From Aridibaculum aurantiacum (GTDB lineage Bacteria; Bacteroidota; Bacteroidia; Chitinophagales; Chitinophagaceae): DNA of 64,000 nt. Where the stretch lies: the NCBI RefSeq assembly GCF_017355875.1, contig NZ_JAFEWC010000002.1, positions 519,935 to 583,934 on the forward strand, written 5' to 3'. The first letter of the stretch is position 1. The number at the start of each line of letters is the position of its first letter. The notes beneath the pieces were generated by a model that made no database searches, had not been told where the DNA came from, and saw only the letters and a program-made list of their open reading frames with translations. Positions 28,737-36,361 of this stretch are shown piece by piece. The translations under genes were made by a program, and so were the position numbers.

Positions 28737-30605
28737 ATGGAGAAGTTTATTGTTTCAGCTAGAAAATACAGGCCCCAGAATTTCAACACGGTTGTTGGTC
28801 AAAGTCATATAACTACCACACTTAAAAATGCTATACGCAACGAGCAACTGGCTCACGCATTTCTATTTTGTGGACCTCGTGGTGTGGGTAAAACAACCTG
28901 TGCTCGTATTCTTGCTAAAACCATCAACTGCGAAAACCTGCAAGCCGATGGCGAAGCATGTAACACATGTAACAGCTGTAAAAGCTTCAATGATGGGGCT
29001 TCGCTCAACATACACGAGCTGGATGCTGCCAGCAACAACTCAGTAGATGATATTCGGGCGTTGGTAGAGCAGGTGCGCTTTGCGCCACAGGCAGGAAAAT
29101 ACAAGGTGTACATTGTGGATGAGGTTCACATGCTCAGCTCAAGTGCCTTCAATGCTTTTCTGAAAACGCTGGAAGAACCGCCATCCTATGCCATTTTCAT
29201 TCTGGCTACTACCGAAAAACATAAGATACTTCCTACAATTCTTAGCCGTTGCCAGATTTTTGATTTCAAACGCATCACCAACAACGATACGGTAGAGCAC
29301 CTGCAGGATATCATTAAAAAAGAAGAGATACAGGCAGAGAAAGCAGCTTTGCAGGTGATTGCCCAGAAGAGTGAAGGCTGTATGCGGGATTCATTGAGTA
29401 TCCTCGATAAGATCGTCAGCTTTACCAATGGCAGCGTCACCTACCAGAACACGCTGGAGCACCTGAACATTCTTGATCACGATTATTATTTCAAACTACT
29501 GGATACGCAGCTAAACCAGGATATGGCTGGCGCTATGCTCCTTTACGACGAGATAAACCGTAAAGGTTTTGAAGGCGACCTTGTTCTAAATGGTTATGCT
29601 GAGTTCATTCGTAATATCCTGGTTTCGCAAAATCCTAAAGCAGCTTCACTACTTGACGTGGTAGAAGGACTGGAGGAAAAATACCAACAGACTGCAAAGC
29701 GCGTTTCGCCTGCATTCCTGGTAGGTGCACTCAATATTTTAAATGAAGCAGAGATCAACTACAAAATGAGCCGTAACAAACGCCTTCATGTAGAGATGAC
29801 GCTCATAAAATTGAGTTTCCTGCAGCAGGCTATTTCACTTACTTACGATAGTGAGACCGGCGCGGTGGTAAAAAAAAAGAGGGTTAACGGTCCGGTAGCG
29901 CTCAAGTTTGAGCCAATAAGGTCTCTGCAAATAAAGCCGGGAGCAGCTCCTGTTCCTACGCCTGCACCAGCTTCCCCGCCTGCAGCCAAACTTTATATTC
30001 AAACGCAGCCAGCAGCAAACCAACTTGCCGAACCAGCACCAAAACCAGCAATGCCTGCTGTGGCTACTGCCAGTGCAACCGCTGTGGCGGCAGAAATTGC
30101 GGAAGTAGCCGTGGCTGAACGGCCAGTGCCACCTCCGCCTGCAGCCGGAGGTAAGAAATCTTTGTTGCAGAATATCCGCGACAAACATTTAGGAGCAAAA
30201 GGTAACATACAGGTAAAGCAGGCAATTGATCTTTGCGATGAAAAACTGCAGGAAGCATGGCAGATATATGTAGAACGACTGAAGCAGCAGCTGAAACACT
30301 CAGTGGTAACTGTTTTCAATATTGCTCGCCTGGAGTGTGTAAACGAGAGCCATTTCTCTATCACTGTTTCTACATCCCTGGAACAAAAATTCATTGACGG
30401 AGAAAAACTGGACCTGCTGGAACACCTCAAGTCGTTTTTCAACAACCGGAATATTGGCTACCAGGTAATAGTGCAGGAAGTGCCGCAGGAAAAAAGGGAA
30501 GTGGAGGTAAATCTTACCACCCGTGAAAAATATAATGTGTTGATTGAGCAGTATCCACTGATAAAAGAACTGCGTGACCGGTTAAAACTTGAGTTGGATT
30601 ATTGA
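28737..30605 (+). CDS. dnaX: DNA polymerase III subunits tau/gamma
   Basis: Clamp-loader ATPase of the replisome. Start at 28737 (MEKFIVSARKYRPQ); the reading frame is open upstream but those codons overlap the VanZ gene and lack homology. The 622-residue tau form has Walker A GPRGVGKT (46-53), the zinc-binding cysteines C65, C75, C78 and C81, Walker B DEVH (128-131) and the SRC sensor (ILSRCQ). Domain III ends near residue 375, then an Ala/Pro-rich linker leads to the tau-specific C terminus. At 29870-29878 nine A residues could direct a -1 shift that stops at 29885-29887, giving a 383-residue gamma form. Confidence 0.95.
   Translation: MEKFIVSARKYRPQNFNTVVGQSHITTTLKNAIRNEQLAHAFLFCGPRGVGKTTCARILAKTINCENLQADGEACNTCNSCKSFNDGASLNIHELDAASNNSVDDIRALVEQVRFAPQAGKYKVYIVDEVHMLSSSAFNAFLKTLEEPPSYAIFILATTEKHKILPTILSRCQIFDFKRITNNDTVEHLQDIIKKEEIQAEKAALQVIAQKSEGCMRDSLSILDKIVSFTNGSVTYQNTLEHLNILDHDYYFKLLDTQLNQDMAGAMLLYDEINRKGFEGDLVLNGYAEFIRNILVSQNPKAASLLDVVEGLEEKYQQTAKRVSPAFLVGALNILNEAEINYKMSRNKRLHVEMTLIKLSFLQQAISLTYDSETGAVVKKKRVNGPVALKFEPIRSLQIKPGAAPVPTPAPASPPAAKLYIQTQPAANQLAEPAPKPAMPAVATASATAVAAEIAEVAVAERPVPPPPAAGGKKSLLQNIRDKHLGAKGNIQVKQAIDLCDEKLQEAWQIYVERLKQQLKHSVVTVFNIARLECVNESHFSITVSTSLEQKFIDGEKLDLLEHLKSFFNNRNIGYQVIVQEVPQEKREVEVNLTTREKYNVLIEQYPLIKELRDRLKLELDY
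29870..29887 (+). promoter_or_regulatory. Probable frameshift/slippage site producing gamma subunit
   Basis: A run of nine A residues (29870-29878) followed by GAGGGTTAA. In frame the codons are GTA AAA AAA AAG AGG. A -1 ribosomal shift, or one extra A from transcript slippage, continues as AAA GAG GGT TAA, so translation stops at 29887 right where domain III ends. The same design is known from dnaX of Escherichia coli (A AAA AAG) and Thermus (nine A). Confidence 0.7.
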
Positions 30606-30627
30606 TCAACAAAAACAGGAAAAGAAG

Positions 30628-30650
30628 AGCGCACACGATTGCGCTTTTTT
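30628..30650 (+). terminator. Terminator of dnaX
   Basis: Stem AGCGCA (30628-30633) / TGCGCT (30640-30645) followed by TTTTT, 22 nt past the stop codon. Confidence 0.8.
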
Positions 30651-30778
30651 CATGTGCGATTACATAGTAGAATTTTTCTGGGCTGCCTTGCCCTTACATC
30701 ATTTTCATGTAATTTCACCGCCTAAAATTCATACGCACAATACTTTAAACCAACTGCTATTGTGCACAAAACATACGT

Positions 30779-32494
30779 ATGGCAGAAGTGATTTTAATGC
30801 CCCGGCTAAGCGATACCATGACAGAGGGTGTAATAGCTGCATGGCACAAGAACGTAGGAGACCAGGTAAAGAAAGGTGATCTTCTTGCAGAAATAGAAAC
30901 AGATAAAGCCACCATGGAACTGGAAAGTTACCAGCAGGGCGTGCTGCTACACCGCGGCGCTACCGATGGCGAAAAACTACAGGTAAACGATCTACTTGCA
31001 ATTATTGGTAAAGAAGGCGAAGATGTGTCTGCATTGGTAGCACAACACGCTGGCGGTGCCTCTGCCGAAGCGCCTGCGCAGGAAGCGCCTGCACAAGCTC
31101 AAGCTCCTGCACAGGAACAAAAGCAAGAAGCAGCTCCTGCACCTCAGCCTCAACAAGAAAGTCAATCTTCTTCTATAGACATTTCTAAAATGGAAGAAGT
31201 GGTGCTGATGCCACGCCTTAGCGATACTATGACTGAGGGCGTAATTGCTACCTGGCAAAAGAAGGTAGGAGAGCAGGTGAAGAAAGGTGATGTACTTGCT
31301 GAGATAGAAACAGATAAGGCCACCATGGAATTGGAGAGTTACAAAGACGGTGTGCTCTTGTACCAGGGTGCTAACGAAGGAGATAAAATAGCAGTAAATG
31401 ATCTGCTTTGTATTATAGGTAAGGAAGGAATGGATATAGATGCCATAGTAACTGCTGCCAAAGGTGGAGGTGCTGCTAGCGGAGGAAACGAAGCTCCGCA
31501 AGAGCAGGCGCAACCACAGCCACAGGCTTCGAGCCAGGCAGCGCCAGCAGCGCAGCCACAGCAGGAAGTGGTGAATGAAGGACGTATCATTGCTTCTCCA
31601 CTTGCTAAAAAACTTGCTGAAGAAAAAGGTGTAGACCTGCGTTATGTAAAAGGTAGCGGCGACAACGGCCGTATTGTAAAGCAGGATGTAGACGCATACC
31701 AACCATCGCAGCAGCAAGCTGCCAAGCCACAGCAGGCTGCCGAAGCTCCAAAAGCTGAAGCACCTAAGGCTGAAGCGCCTAAACCAGCAGCACCAAAAGC
31801 AGCTGCAGGCATGGAGAGCTACGACGAAGTACCGGTCTCGCAAATGCGTAAAACCATTGCACGTCGCTTAGCAGAAAGTAAATTCTCTGCTCCGCATTTC
31901 TACCTTACTATGTCTATTGATATGGATAAAGCTGTAGAGATAAGGGGTAAGCTTAACGAGATATCTAAGGTGAAGATCAGCTTCAACGATATGGTACTGA
32001 AAGCAGTAGCCGTTTCTCTGAAGCAGCATCCAAAAGTAAATAGCAGCTGGCTGGGTGATAAGATCCGTTACAATCATCACGTGAACATAGGTGTAGCAGT
32101 AGCCGTAGATGAAGGCCTGCTGGTACCTGTAGTGCGAAATGCTGATATGAAAGGATTAAGTGCCATAGCAGCAGAAGTAAAAGAATACGCTCAGAAAGCA
32201 AAAGATAAAAAGTTGCAACCTTCAGATTGGGAAGGCAGCACCTTTACCATTAGCAACCTTGGTATGTTTGGTATAGACGAATTCACTGCTATCATCAATC
32301 CACCAGATGCATGTATACTGGCAGTAGGCGGTATATCTAAAGTGCCTGTTGTAAAGAATGGTGCAGTTGTTCCAGGAAATGTAATGAAGGTAACCTTGAG
32401 CTGCGATCACCGTGTAGTAGATGGTGCATCAGGAGCTGCATTCCTTCAAACACTGAAGTCGCTATTGGAAGAACCAATGATGATGATGGTGTAG
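30779..32494 (+). CDS. pdhC: Pyruvate dehydrogenase complex E2, dihydrolipoamide acetyltransferase
   Basis: Core of the pyruvate dehydrogenase complex, transferring acetyl groups from lipoyl-lysine to CoA. The 571-residue protein has two lipoyl domains with modified-type lysines in ETDKATMELE (K43 and K180), each followed by an Ala/Pro/Gln-rich linker, an E3/E1-binding domain (about 270-308, ASPLAKKLAEEKGVDL), and the catalytic domain from about 348 with DHRVVDG (H544, D548). E1 and E3 genes are not adjacent. The two lipoyl segments are nearly identical at DNA level, pointing to a fairly recent or homogenised duplication. It stands alone with its own terminator. Confidence 0.93.
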   Translation: MAEVILMPRLSDTMTEGVIAAWHKNVGDQVKKGDLLAEIETDKATMELESYQQGVLLHRGATDGEKLQVNDLLAIIGKEGEDVSALVAQHAGGASAEAPAQEAPAQAQAPAQEQKQEAAPAPQPQQESQSSSIDISKMEEVVLMPRLSDTMTEGVIATWQKKVGEQVKKGDVLAEIETDKATMELESYKDGVLLYQGANEGDKIAVNDLLCIIGKEGMDIDAIVTAAKGGGAASGGNEAPQEQAQPQPQASSQAAPAAQPQQEVVNEGRIIASPLAKKLAEEKGVDLRYVKGSGDNGRIVKQDVDAYQPSQQQAAKPQQAAEAPKAEAPKAEAPKPAAPKAAAGMESYDEVPVSQMRKTIARRLAESKFSAPHFYLTMSIDMDKAVEIRGKLNEISKVKISFNDMVLKAVAVSLKQHPKVNSSWLGDKIRYNHHVNIGVAVAVDEGLLVPVVRNADMKGLSAIAAEVKEYAQKAKDKKLQPSDWEGSTFTISNLGMFGIDEFTAIINPPDACILAVGGISKVPVVKNGAVVPGNVMKVTLSCDHRVVDGASGAAFLQTLKSLLEEPMMMMV

Positions 32495-32518
32495 AACCAT
32501 ATCTTTTAAATAATAAGG

Positions 32519-32546
32519 AAAGGCTGTCCAATGGACGGCCTTTTTC
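32519..32546 (+). terminator. Terminator of the E2 gene
   Basis: Stem AAAGGC-T-GTCC / GGAC-G-GCCTTT with a 3-nt loop followed by a T-run, about 25 nt after the stop codon. Confidence 0.85.
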
Positions 32547-32572
32547 TTTGTTACCAGCAAAGTGGCAGGTAT

Positions 32573-32603
32573 AAAAAAAGCAGCTTCAGGTTTGAAGCCG
32601 CTT
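32573..32603 (-). terminator. Terminator of the minus-strand secreted-protein gene
   Basis: Eleven-bp stem with one mismatch (AAGCAGCTTCA against TGAAGCCGCTT), followed on the minus strand by seven T, 27 nt past the stop at 32630. Confidence 0.8.
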
Positions 32604-32629
32604 CTTCAGTTGATAAATCTATATCTTCT

Positions 32630-33277
32630 TTATTTCTCGTAAGGGAAGTTGCGTGCTACTTTACGCATCATTCTCTCCATTACCTGGTTGGCAGAACCCA
32701 ACACATCTTCATTCATTTCTTTATAAAAACGCCATAGAAGTTCGCCATCTTTCCCGTTATAGATCTGCATGGTAAGAGATCCGCTGGCTGTTTTACCCCA
32801 ACCTGCACCTAATAAAACAGTCTTGGCTATAGCACCTGCCTCACTTCCTGTTTTCTCGTAAGCATAGTTGCATTTTATTACAGCGTCTACACCCAAAGCC
32901 TCGCACAATGAATCCTGTGTTACTTCATGGATCCTGTCAAACAATCCTTTTGAGCGAAGAATTGTATTGGTGCGATCCACATCCTGGAAATTCACCGTAT
33001 AATTCTCAGACTTACGCAGCAGGTACGTATACATGCCTTGCTGCAGTTGTGTAGATAGTGCTTTTTCATCCGCCTTATTTCCTTCAGCGTCAAAATTTTT
33101 CGGCATCCGCTTATAAGAGATGGTAGCGTTGAAAGGTAGAATAGCCACCTTTTTGTGTTTTAAGATCTCTGTCTTCATCTGAGGTGAAGAGAAAACTTGT
33201 TTGGCAGTTTCAAACTGTGCACTCGAGGTGAGTTGCACGAAGACCAGGGCCAGGCCCATAAGCAATTTGGTGTACAT
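32630..33277 (-). CDS. Exported protein of unknown function, CsgG/GNA1162-like fold suspected
   Basis: A 215-residue protein started at 33277 (MYTKLLMG), because a signal peptide ending SSAQ follows; a longer open frame upstream is not protein-like. The mature part carries VAILPFNATISYKRMP, a phrase typical of periplasmic proteins of the CsgG/GNA1162/DUF799 sort that open with a beta-strand and a KVAILPF motif, followed by LCEALGVDAVIKCNYAYE and LTMQIYNGKDGELLWRFYKE. Function unknown. Single gene with its own terminator. Confidence 0.65.
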   Translation of the reverse strand: MYTKLLMGLALVFVQLTSSAQFETAKQVFSSPQMKTEILKHKKVAILPFNATISYKRMPKNFDAEGNKADEKALSTQLQQGMYTYLLRKSENYTVNFQDVDRTNTILRSKGLFDRIHEVTQDSLCEALGVDAVIKCNYAYEKTGSEAGAIAKTVLLGAGWGKTASGSLTMQIYNGKDGELLWRFYKEMNEDVLGSANQVMERMMRKVARNFPYEK

Positions 33278-33414
33278 GGTGTTGATTTTTTTACAAATAA
33301 AACAAGCATTATTGGAAGCAAAAAGCACACAATCAAAAACCACATACAAATCACATCTTACAATCTGCCTGGGGTAAAGAGAGATAAACAAACAAATTTT
33401 TTACCGGAAAATAA

Positions 33415-33436
33415 ACTTTCAATAAATTTTGAAAGT
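33415..33436. promoter_or_regulatory. Operator-like palindrome, site A, upstream of the GbsR/MarR gene
   Basis: Perfect palindrome ACTTTCAA-N6-TTGAAAGT, ending 25 nt before the regulator's ATG and containing its -33 TTTG (33428-33431). Twenty of its 22 bases recur in inverted orientation as site B (34022-34041) before the next operon. Likely binding site for the regulator, causing autorepression. Confidence 0.7.
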
Positions 33437-33457
33437 TGAATAAGTTCTTTATCTTTG
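33428..33457 (+). promoter_or_regulatory. Promoter of the GbsR/MarR regulator gene
   Basis: TTTG (33428-33431), an 18-nt spacer, then TATCTTTG (33450-33457), a full TAnnTTTG match. The -7 element ends 4 nt before the ATG at 33462, so the mRNA should be leaderless or nearly so. The -33 element lies inside palindrome site A. Confidence 0.75.
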
Positions 33458-33461
33458 ACTT

Positions 33462-33968
33462 ATGAATTTACCAGAAGCAAAAGCACAATTCATACAAAGC
33501 TGGGGCGTACTTGGCAGCCAATGGGGGATCAATAGAACCATGGCTCAAATTCATGCTTTGCTGCTGGTTTCAGCTAAGCCACTGAGCACAGAAGAGATTA
33601 TGGAGCAACTGAGTGTTAGCCGGGGAAACACCAACATGAACGTGCGTGAGCTGATAGACTGGGACCTGGTGCATAAGGTGATCACTCCTGGTGAGCGAAA
33701 AGAATTTTTTGAAGCTGAGAAAGACATATGGAAAGTGGCCACCTTGATTATGTACCAGCGTAAAAAACGCGAACTGGACCCAATGGTGAAAACGCTAAAC
33801 CAATTAAGTAATATAGAAGGAGAAGAGAATGATGCAGATGTGAAAGCTTTTACCGAAACTGTAGGAAACATTAAAAAGTTTGCAGGGCAAGCAGAAAAAA
33901 CCCTGGATACAATTATCAAAGCTGAAGAGAATTGGTTTTGGGGTAGTTTCTTGAAATTGTTCAGGTAG
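33462..33968 (+). CDS. GbsR/MarR family transcriptional regulator
   Basis: DNA-binding protein of 168 residues with a winged helix-turn-helix: PLSTEEIMEQLSVSRGNTNMNVREL (about residues 44-69) holds the recognition helix, and RKEFFEAEKDIWKVA follows the wing as in GbsR-type proteins. A long helical C terminus (TEKTLDTI-like region) probably dimerises. Two copies of a palindrome, one over its own promoter and one before the downstream membrane-protein operon, suggest that it represses itself and that operon. It has its own terminator at 33989. The inducing signal is unknown; GbsR relatives sense choline, but nothing here points to it. Confidence 0.87.
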   Translation: MNLPEAKAQFIQSWGVLGSQWGINRTMAQIHALLLVSAKPLSTEEIMEQLSVSRGNTNMNVRELIDWDLVHKVITPGERKEFFEAEKDIWKVATLIMYQRKKRELDPMVKTLNQLSNIEGEENDADVKAFTETVGNIKKFAGQAEKTLDTIIKAEENWFWGSFLKLFR

Positions 33969-33988
33969 AAAAGCTTGAGATAATCTCT

Positions 33989-34010
33989 AGCCGCTTTTGC
34001 GGCTTTTATT
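33989..34010 (+). terminator. Terminator of the regulator gene
   Basis: Stem AGCCGC (33989-33994) / GCGGCT (33999-34004) with TTTT loop and TTTATTT tail. It separates the regulator transcript from the downstream operon. Confidence 0.85.
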
Positions 34011-34021
34011 TCTGAAATATG

Positions 34022-34041
34022 TTTCAAAATTTATTGAAAGT
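34022..34041. promoter_or_regulatory. Operator-like palindrome, site B, before the membrane-protein operon
   Basis: TTTCAA-N6-TTGAAA core followed by GT; the 20 bases are the exact reverse complement of 33415-33434 (site A). It lies 29-48 nt before the ATG at 34070, where a repressor would block RNA polymerase. No clean TAnnTTTG element is seen between the site and the gene; TATAAT at 34041-34046 is the only AT-rich candidate. Confidence 0.7.
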
Positions 34042-34069
34042 ATAATAATATAAATCAAAACCAAAGATC

Positions 34070-34441
34070 ATGAATTACACAATTCTTACCTACGCATTGT
34101 ATCTCGTCCTTACTATTAGCCTTACCATTTGGGTGGCACGTACACTTTTCCGGAACGGCCATGTGTTCCTGCTTGAAATATTTCATGGAAATGCTGAAAT
34201 AGCAAAAAGCGTAAACAACCTGCTGCTGGTCGGCTTCTACCTCATTAACCTTGGTTATGCAGTATACACATTGAATGTAGACACTGTAGTAACTGGGGTA
34301 GAAGATCTGATTGAGACTTTAAGCCTGAAAGTTGGCTTGATCATCCTCATCCTTGGCGGCATGCACTTCTTCAATCTCTACATCTTTTTCAAGCTGCGCA
34401 AAAAAGCCCAACTGGAAAGGAAACTTAATCCTGTTTTTTAA
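34070..34441 (+). CDS. Small integral membrane protein of a GbsR-controlled operon
   Basis: A 123-residue protein, not recognised, with three membrane segments (about 4-25, 47-67 and 84-106) and a basic C-terminal tail (KLRKKAQLERKLN). The loop after segment 1 holds FRNGHVFLLEIFHGNAEIAKSVNN. First gene behind operator site B and 12 to 18 nt from the next membrane-protein gene, so the two are surely cotranscribed. Probably an envelope protein induced when the regulator lets go. Confidence 0.72.
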   Translation: MNYTILTYALYLVLTISLTIWVARTLFRNGHVFLLEIFHGNAEIAKSVNNLLLVGFYLINLGYAVYTLNVDTVVTGVEDLIETLSLKVGLIILILGGMHFFNLYIFFKLRKKAQLERKLNPVF

Positions 34442-34459
34442 TTCCTAAAAACGATGATC

Positions 34460-34831
34460 ATGAAAAAGATCAAACAGATAGACATGATCGTTCAGCTTGT
34501 ACTGGTAGTTGCCTTCGCTATGGCTGCCTTACTGGATAAAGGAAAAACGATCATCATCGGGTACTTTATAGTTGGAAGCTGGCAGCTGGCGAGTATGTTG
34601 GTACACCATGTAAAGGATTGGCACATGCATAAGAAGAGCAGGCAGATCTACCACGGCATTTCTTACTTGTCGGTCTTTATGCTGGCACTAGCCACTGTTT
34701 CTCATGGACCAATTCAAAATGTGTTTTGGATATTGCTGCTTGCTGCCCCTGTAATGGCTGTTTACTATTTGCTGCTATGTGTGCACGAAATAGTTACCGC
34801 TGAAAAACGTCCTTCTGAAATCATCATCTAA
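34460..34831 (+). CDS. Small integral membrane protein, second gene of the operon
   Basis: A 123-residue protein started at the second of two ATGs (34460, MKKIKQID); the first at 34454 adds two residues. Four membrane segments with short loops are visible; a His/Lys-rich cytoplasmic loop (HHVKDWHMHKKSRQIYHG) lies between segments 2 and 3 and could bind metal, which is only a guess. Function unknown. It sits 10 nt before the epimerase-like gene, forming one transcription unit with it. Confidence 0.7.
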   Translation: MKKIKQIDMIVQLVLVVAFAMAALLDKGKTIIIGYFIVGSWQLASMLVHHVKDWHMHKKSRQIYHGISYLSVFMLALATVSHGPIQNVFWILLLAAPVMAVYYLLLCVHEIVTAEKRPSEIII

Positions 34832-34841
34832 AACCAATCAT

Positions 34842-35810
34842 ATGAGACCTAAAATAGTTATAGCCGGGGGAACCGGTTTTATAGGCCGCTACTTGGCCAA
34901 ATGGTACGCCCCAACGCACGAGGTGGTAATACTGAGCCGGCAGCAGCCGGCAGCTGGTAATAATGCATTTCAAGAATTTACTGTAAGGGAGAATATGCGC
35001 CTGGTACAATGGGATGGAAAATCTGCAGGTGAATGGGTAAAAGAATTGGACGGAGCTGAAATGGTCATCAACCTTGCAGGTAAAAGCGTGAATTGCCGGT
35101 ATACGAAGAAGAATAAACAAGAAATCTTTGACAGCAGAACCAACGCTTCTAAGGCCATAGCACAAGCTATAAGAGAAGTTGTAACGCCGCCAAAGCTGTG
35201 GGTTAATGCTGCATCTGCTACTATTTATCGCCATGCTACTGACCGGCCACAGGATGAATTTACTGGTGAAATGCACAACGACTTTAGCGTGCAGGTGTGT
35301 AAGCTTTGGGAGAAGACATTTTTTGAAGAGCGTACACCATTTACCCGCAAAGTAGCTTTAAGAATGGCCATCACGTTAGGTCCTGGCGGTGTAATGGTTC
35401 CTTTTCTCAACCTTGTAAAGTTTGGCCTTGGCGGCAGGCAGGGAAGCGGCAGCCAAATGTTTAGCTGGGTACATATAGATGATGTGTGCCGGGTGATAGA
35501 TTTTGTAAAACAGCACGATGAACTGGAAGGCGTTTTCAATGTAGCTGCACCGGGTGCTGTTACCAATGCTGAATTTATGCGGTTGCTTCGGCAGGTTACA
35601 GGGCACAAGATCGGCCTGCCTGCTTACGAGTGGATGCTGAAGGTTGGAGCCATATTCATTGGTACAGAAACAGAACTTATCTTAAAAAGCAGGTGGGTAA
35701 AACCATCTAGGCTTACTAATGAAGGCTTCACCTTTCGCTACCCTGGGTTGCAGCAGGCAATGGAGGCAATCATCAGGCAGTTGCCCCGTAAACAGTACCA
35801 CCTGTTTTAA
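34842..35810 (+). CDS. TIGR01777 family NAD(P)-dependent epimerase-like protein
   Basis: A 322-residue extended-SDR relative (the YfcH/SULA group). The dinucleotide loop GGTGFIGRYLAKW is at residues 8-20, INLAGKSVNCRYTKKNKQEI marks the family, and the C-terminal 50 residues form the DUF1731-type end (LKSRWVKPSRLTNEGFTFRYP). The catalytic YxxxK of true epimerases is not obvious, as in other members. It follows the two membrane-protein genes by 10 nt and is thus probably under the same operator. Substrate unknown. Confidence 0.87.
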   Translation: MRPKIVIAGGTGFIGRYLAKWYAPTHEVVILSRQQPAAGNNAFQEFTVRENMRLVQWDGKSAGEWVKELDGAEMVINLAGKSVNCRYTKKNKQEIFDSRTNASKAIAQAIREVVTPPKLWVNAASATIYRHATDRPQDEFTGEMHNDFSVQVCKLWEKTFFEERTPFTRKVALRMAITLGPGGVMVPFLNLVKFGLGGRQGSGSQMFSWVHIDDVCRVIDFVKQHDELEGVFNVAAPGAVTNAEFMRLLRQVTGHKIGLPAYEWMLKVGAIFIGTETELILKSRWVKPSRLTNEGFTFRYPGLQQAMEAIIRQLPRKQYHLF

Positions 35811-35855
35811 AACTGCTGGTGTAATTGTTGTACTTTTTCACGATAAAAACAAGGA

Positions 35856-36221
35856 ATGATGGGAAAGAAAACTTTAGTATTAGGCGCATCAGACAATCCA
35901 TCGAGGTATAGCTATATATGTATAAACAAGCTGCGTGCTTACCAGCACCCGGTGGTGGCGGTGGGCCGTAAAGAGGGAGCAGTAGCAGGCATTGACATAC
36001 AAAAAGGACTTCCTGAAGAAGAAGATATAGATACTATCACTCTGTATCTGAATCCTACTAACCAACTTCCTTATTATGATTATATCCTGGGGCTGCAGCC
36101 AAAGAGGATCATCTTCAACCCAGGTACAGAAAACGATGAACTGTACGAACTGGCAAAGAAGAAAGGAATAAAACCTGTTGAGGCATGTACGTTGGTGATG
36201 CTCAGTACCGGTCAATATTAA
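35856..36221 (+). CDS. CoA-binding domain protein (YccU-like)
   Basis: A 121-residue Rossmann-fold protein with KKTLVLGASDNPSRYSY at its start, the CoA-binding loop of succinyl-CoA synthetase-like small proteins, and VEACTLVMLSTGQ at its end. Such single-domain proteins bind CoA but have no defined reaction. Two adjacent ATGs (35856, 35859) are possible starts. It is 45 nt after the epimerase-like gene and may be the last gene of that run. Confidence 0.8.
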   Translation: MMGKKTLVLGASDNPSRYSYICINKLRAYQHPVVAVGRKEGAVAGIDIQKGLPEEEDIDTITLYLNPTNQLPYYDYILGLQPKRIIFNPGTENDELYELAKKKGIKPVEACTLVMLSTGQY

Positions 36222-36361
36222 TTAGGACTACTTGTTATTATTTATCGTGCACACTTTCAGCCGTTTACTTGCGCACGTAAGTATTTATTAGTAATAAATT
36301 TTTAATACCTGCTGCCACTTCTCCTTAGAAATAATGGGTATATTACAGAAACCTATTACAT

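Noticed and set aside
30992..31843. 283-codon minus-strand frame opposite the E2 gene
   Set aside because: Mirror of the Ala/Pro/Gln-rich E2 linkers; composition rich in Leu, Phe and Cys and no motif.
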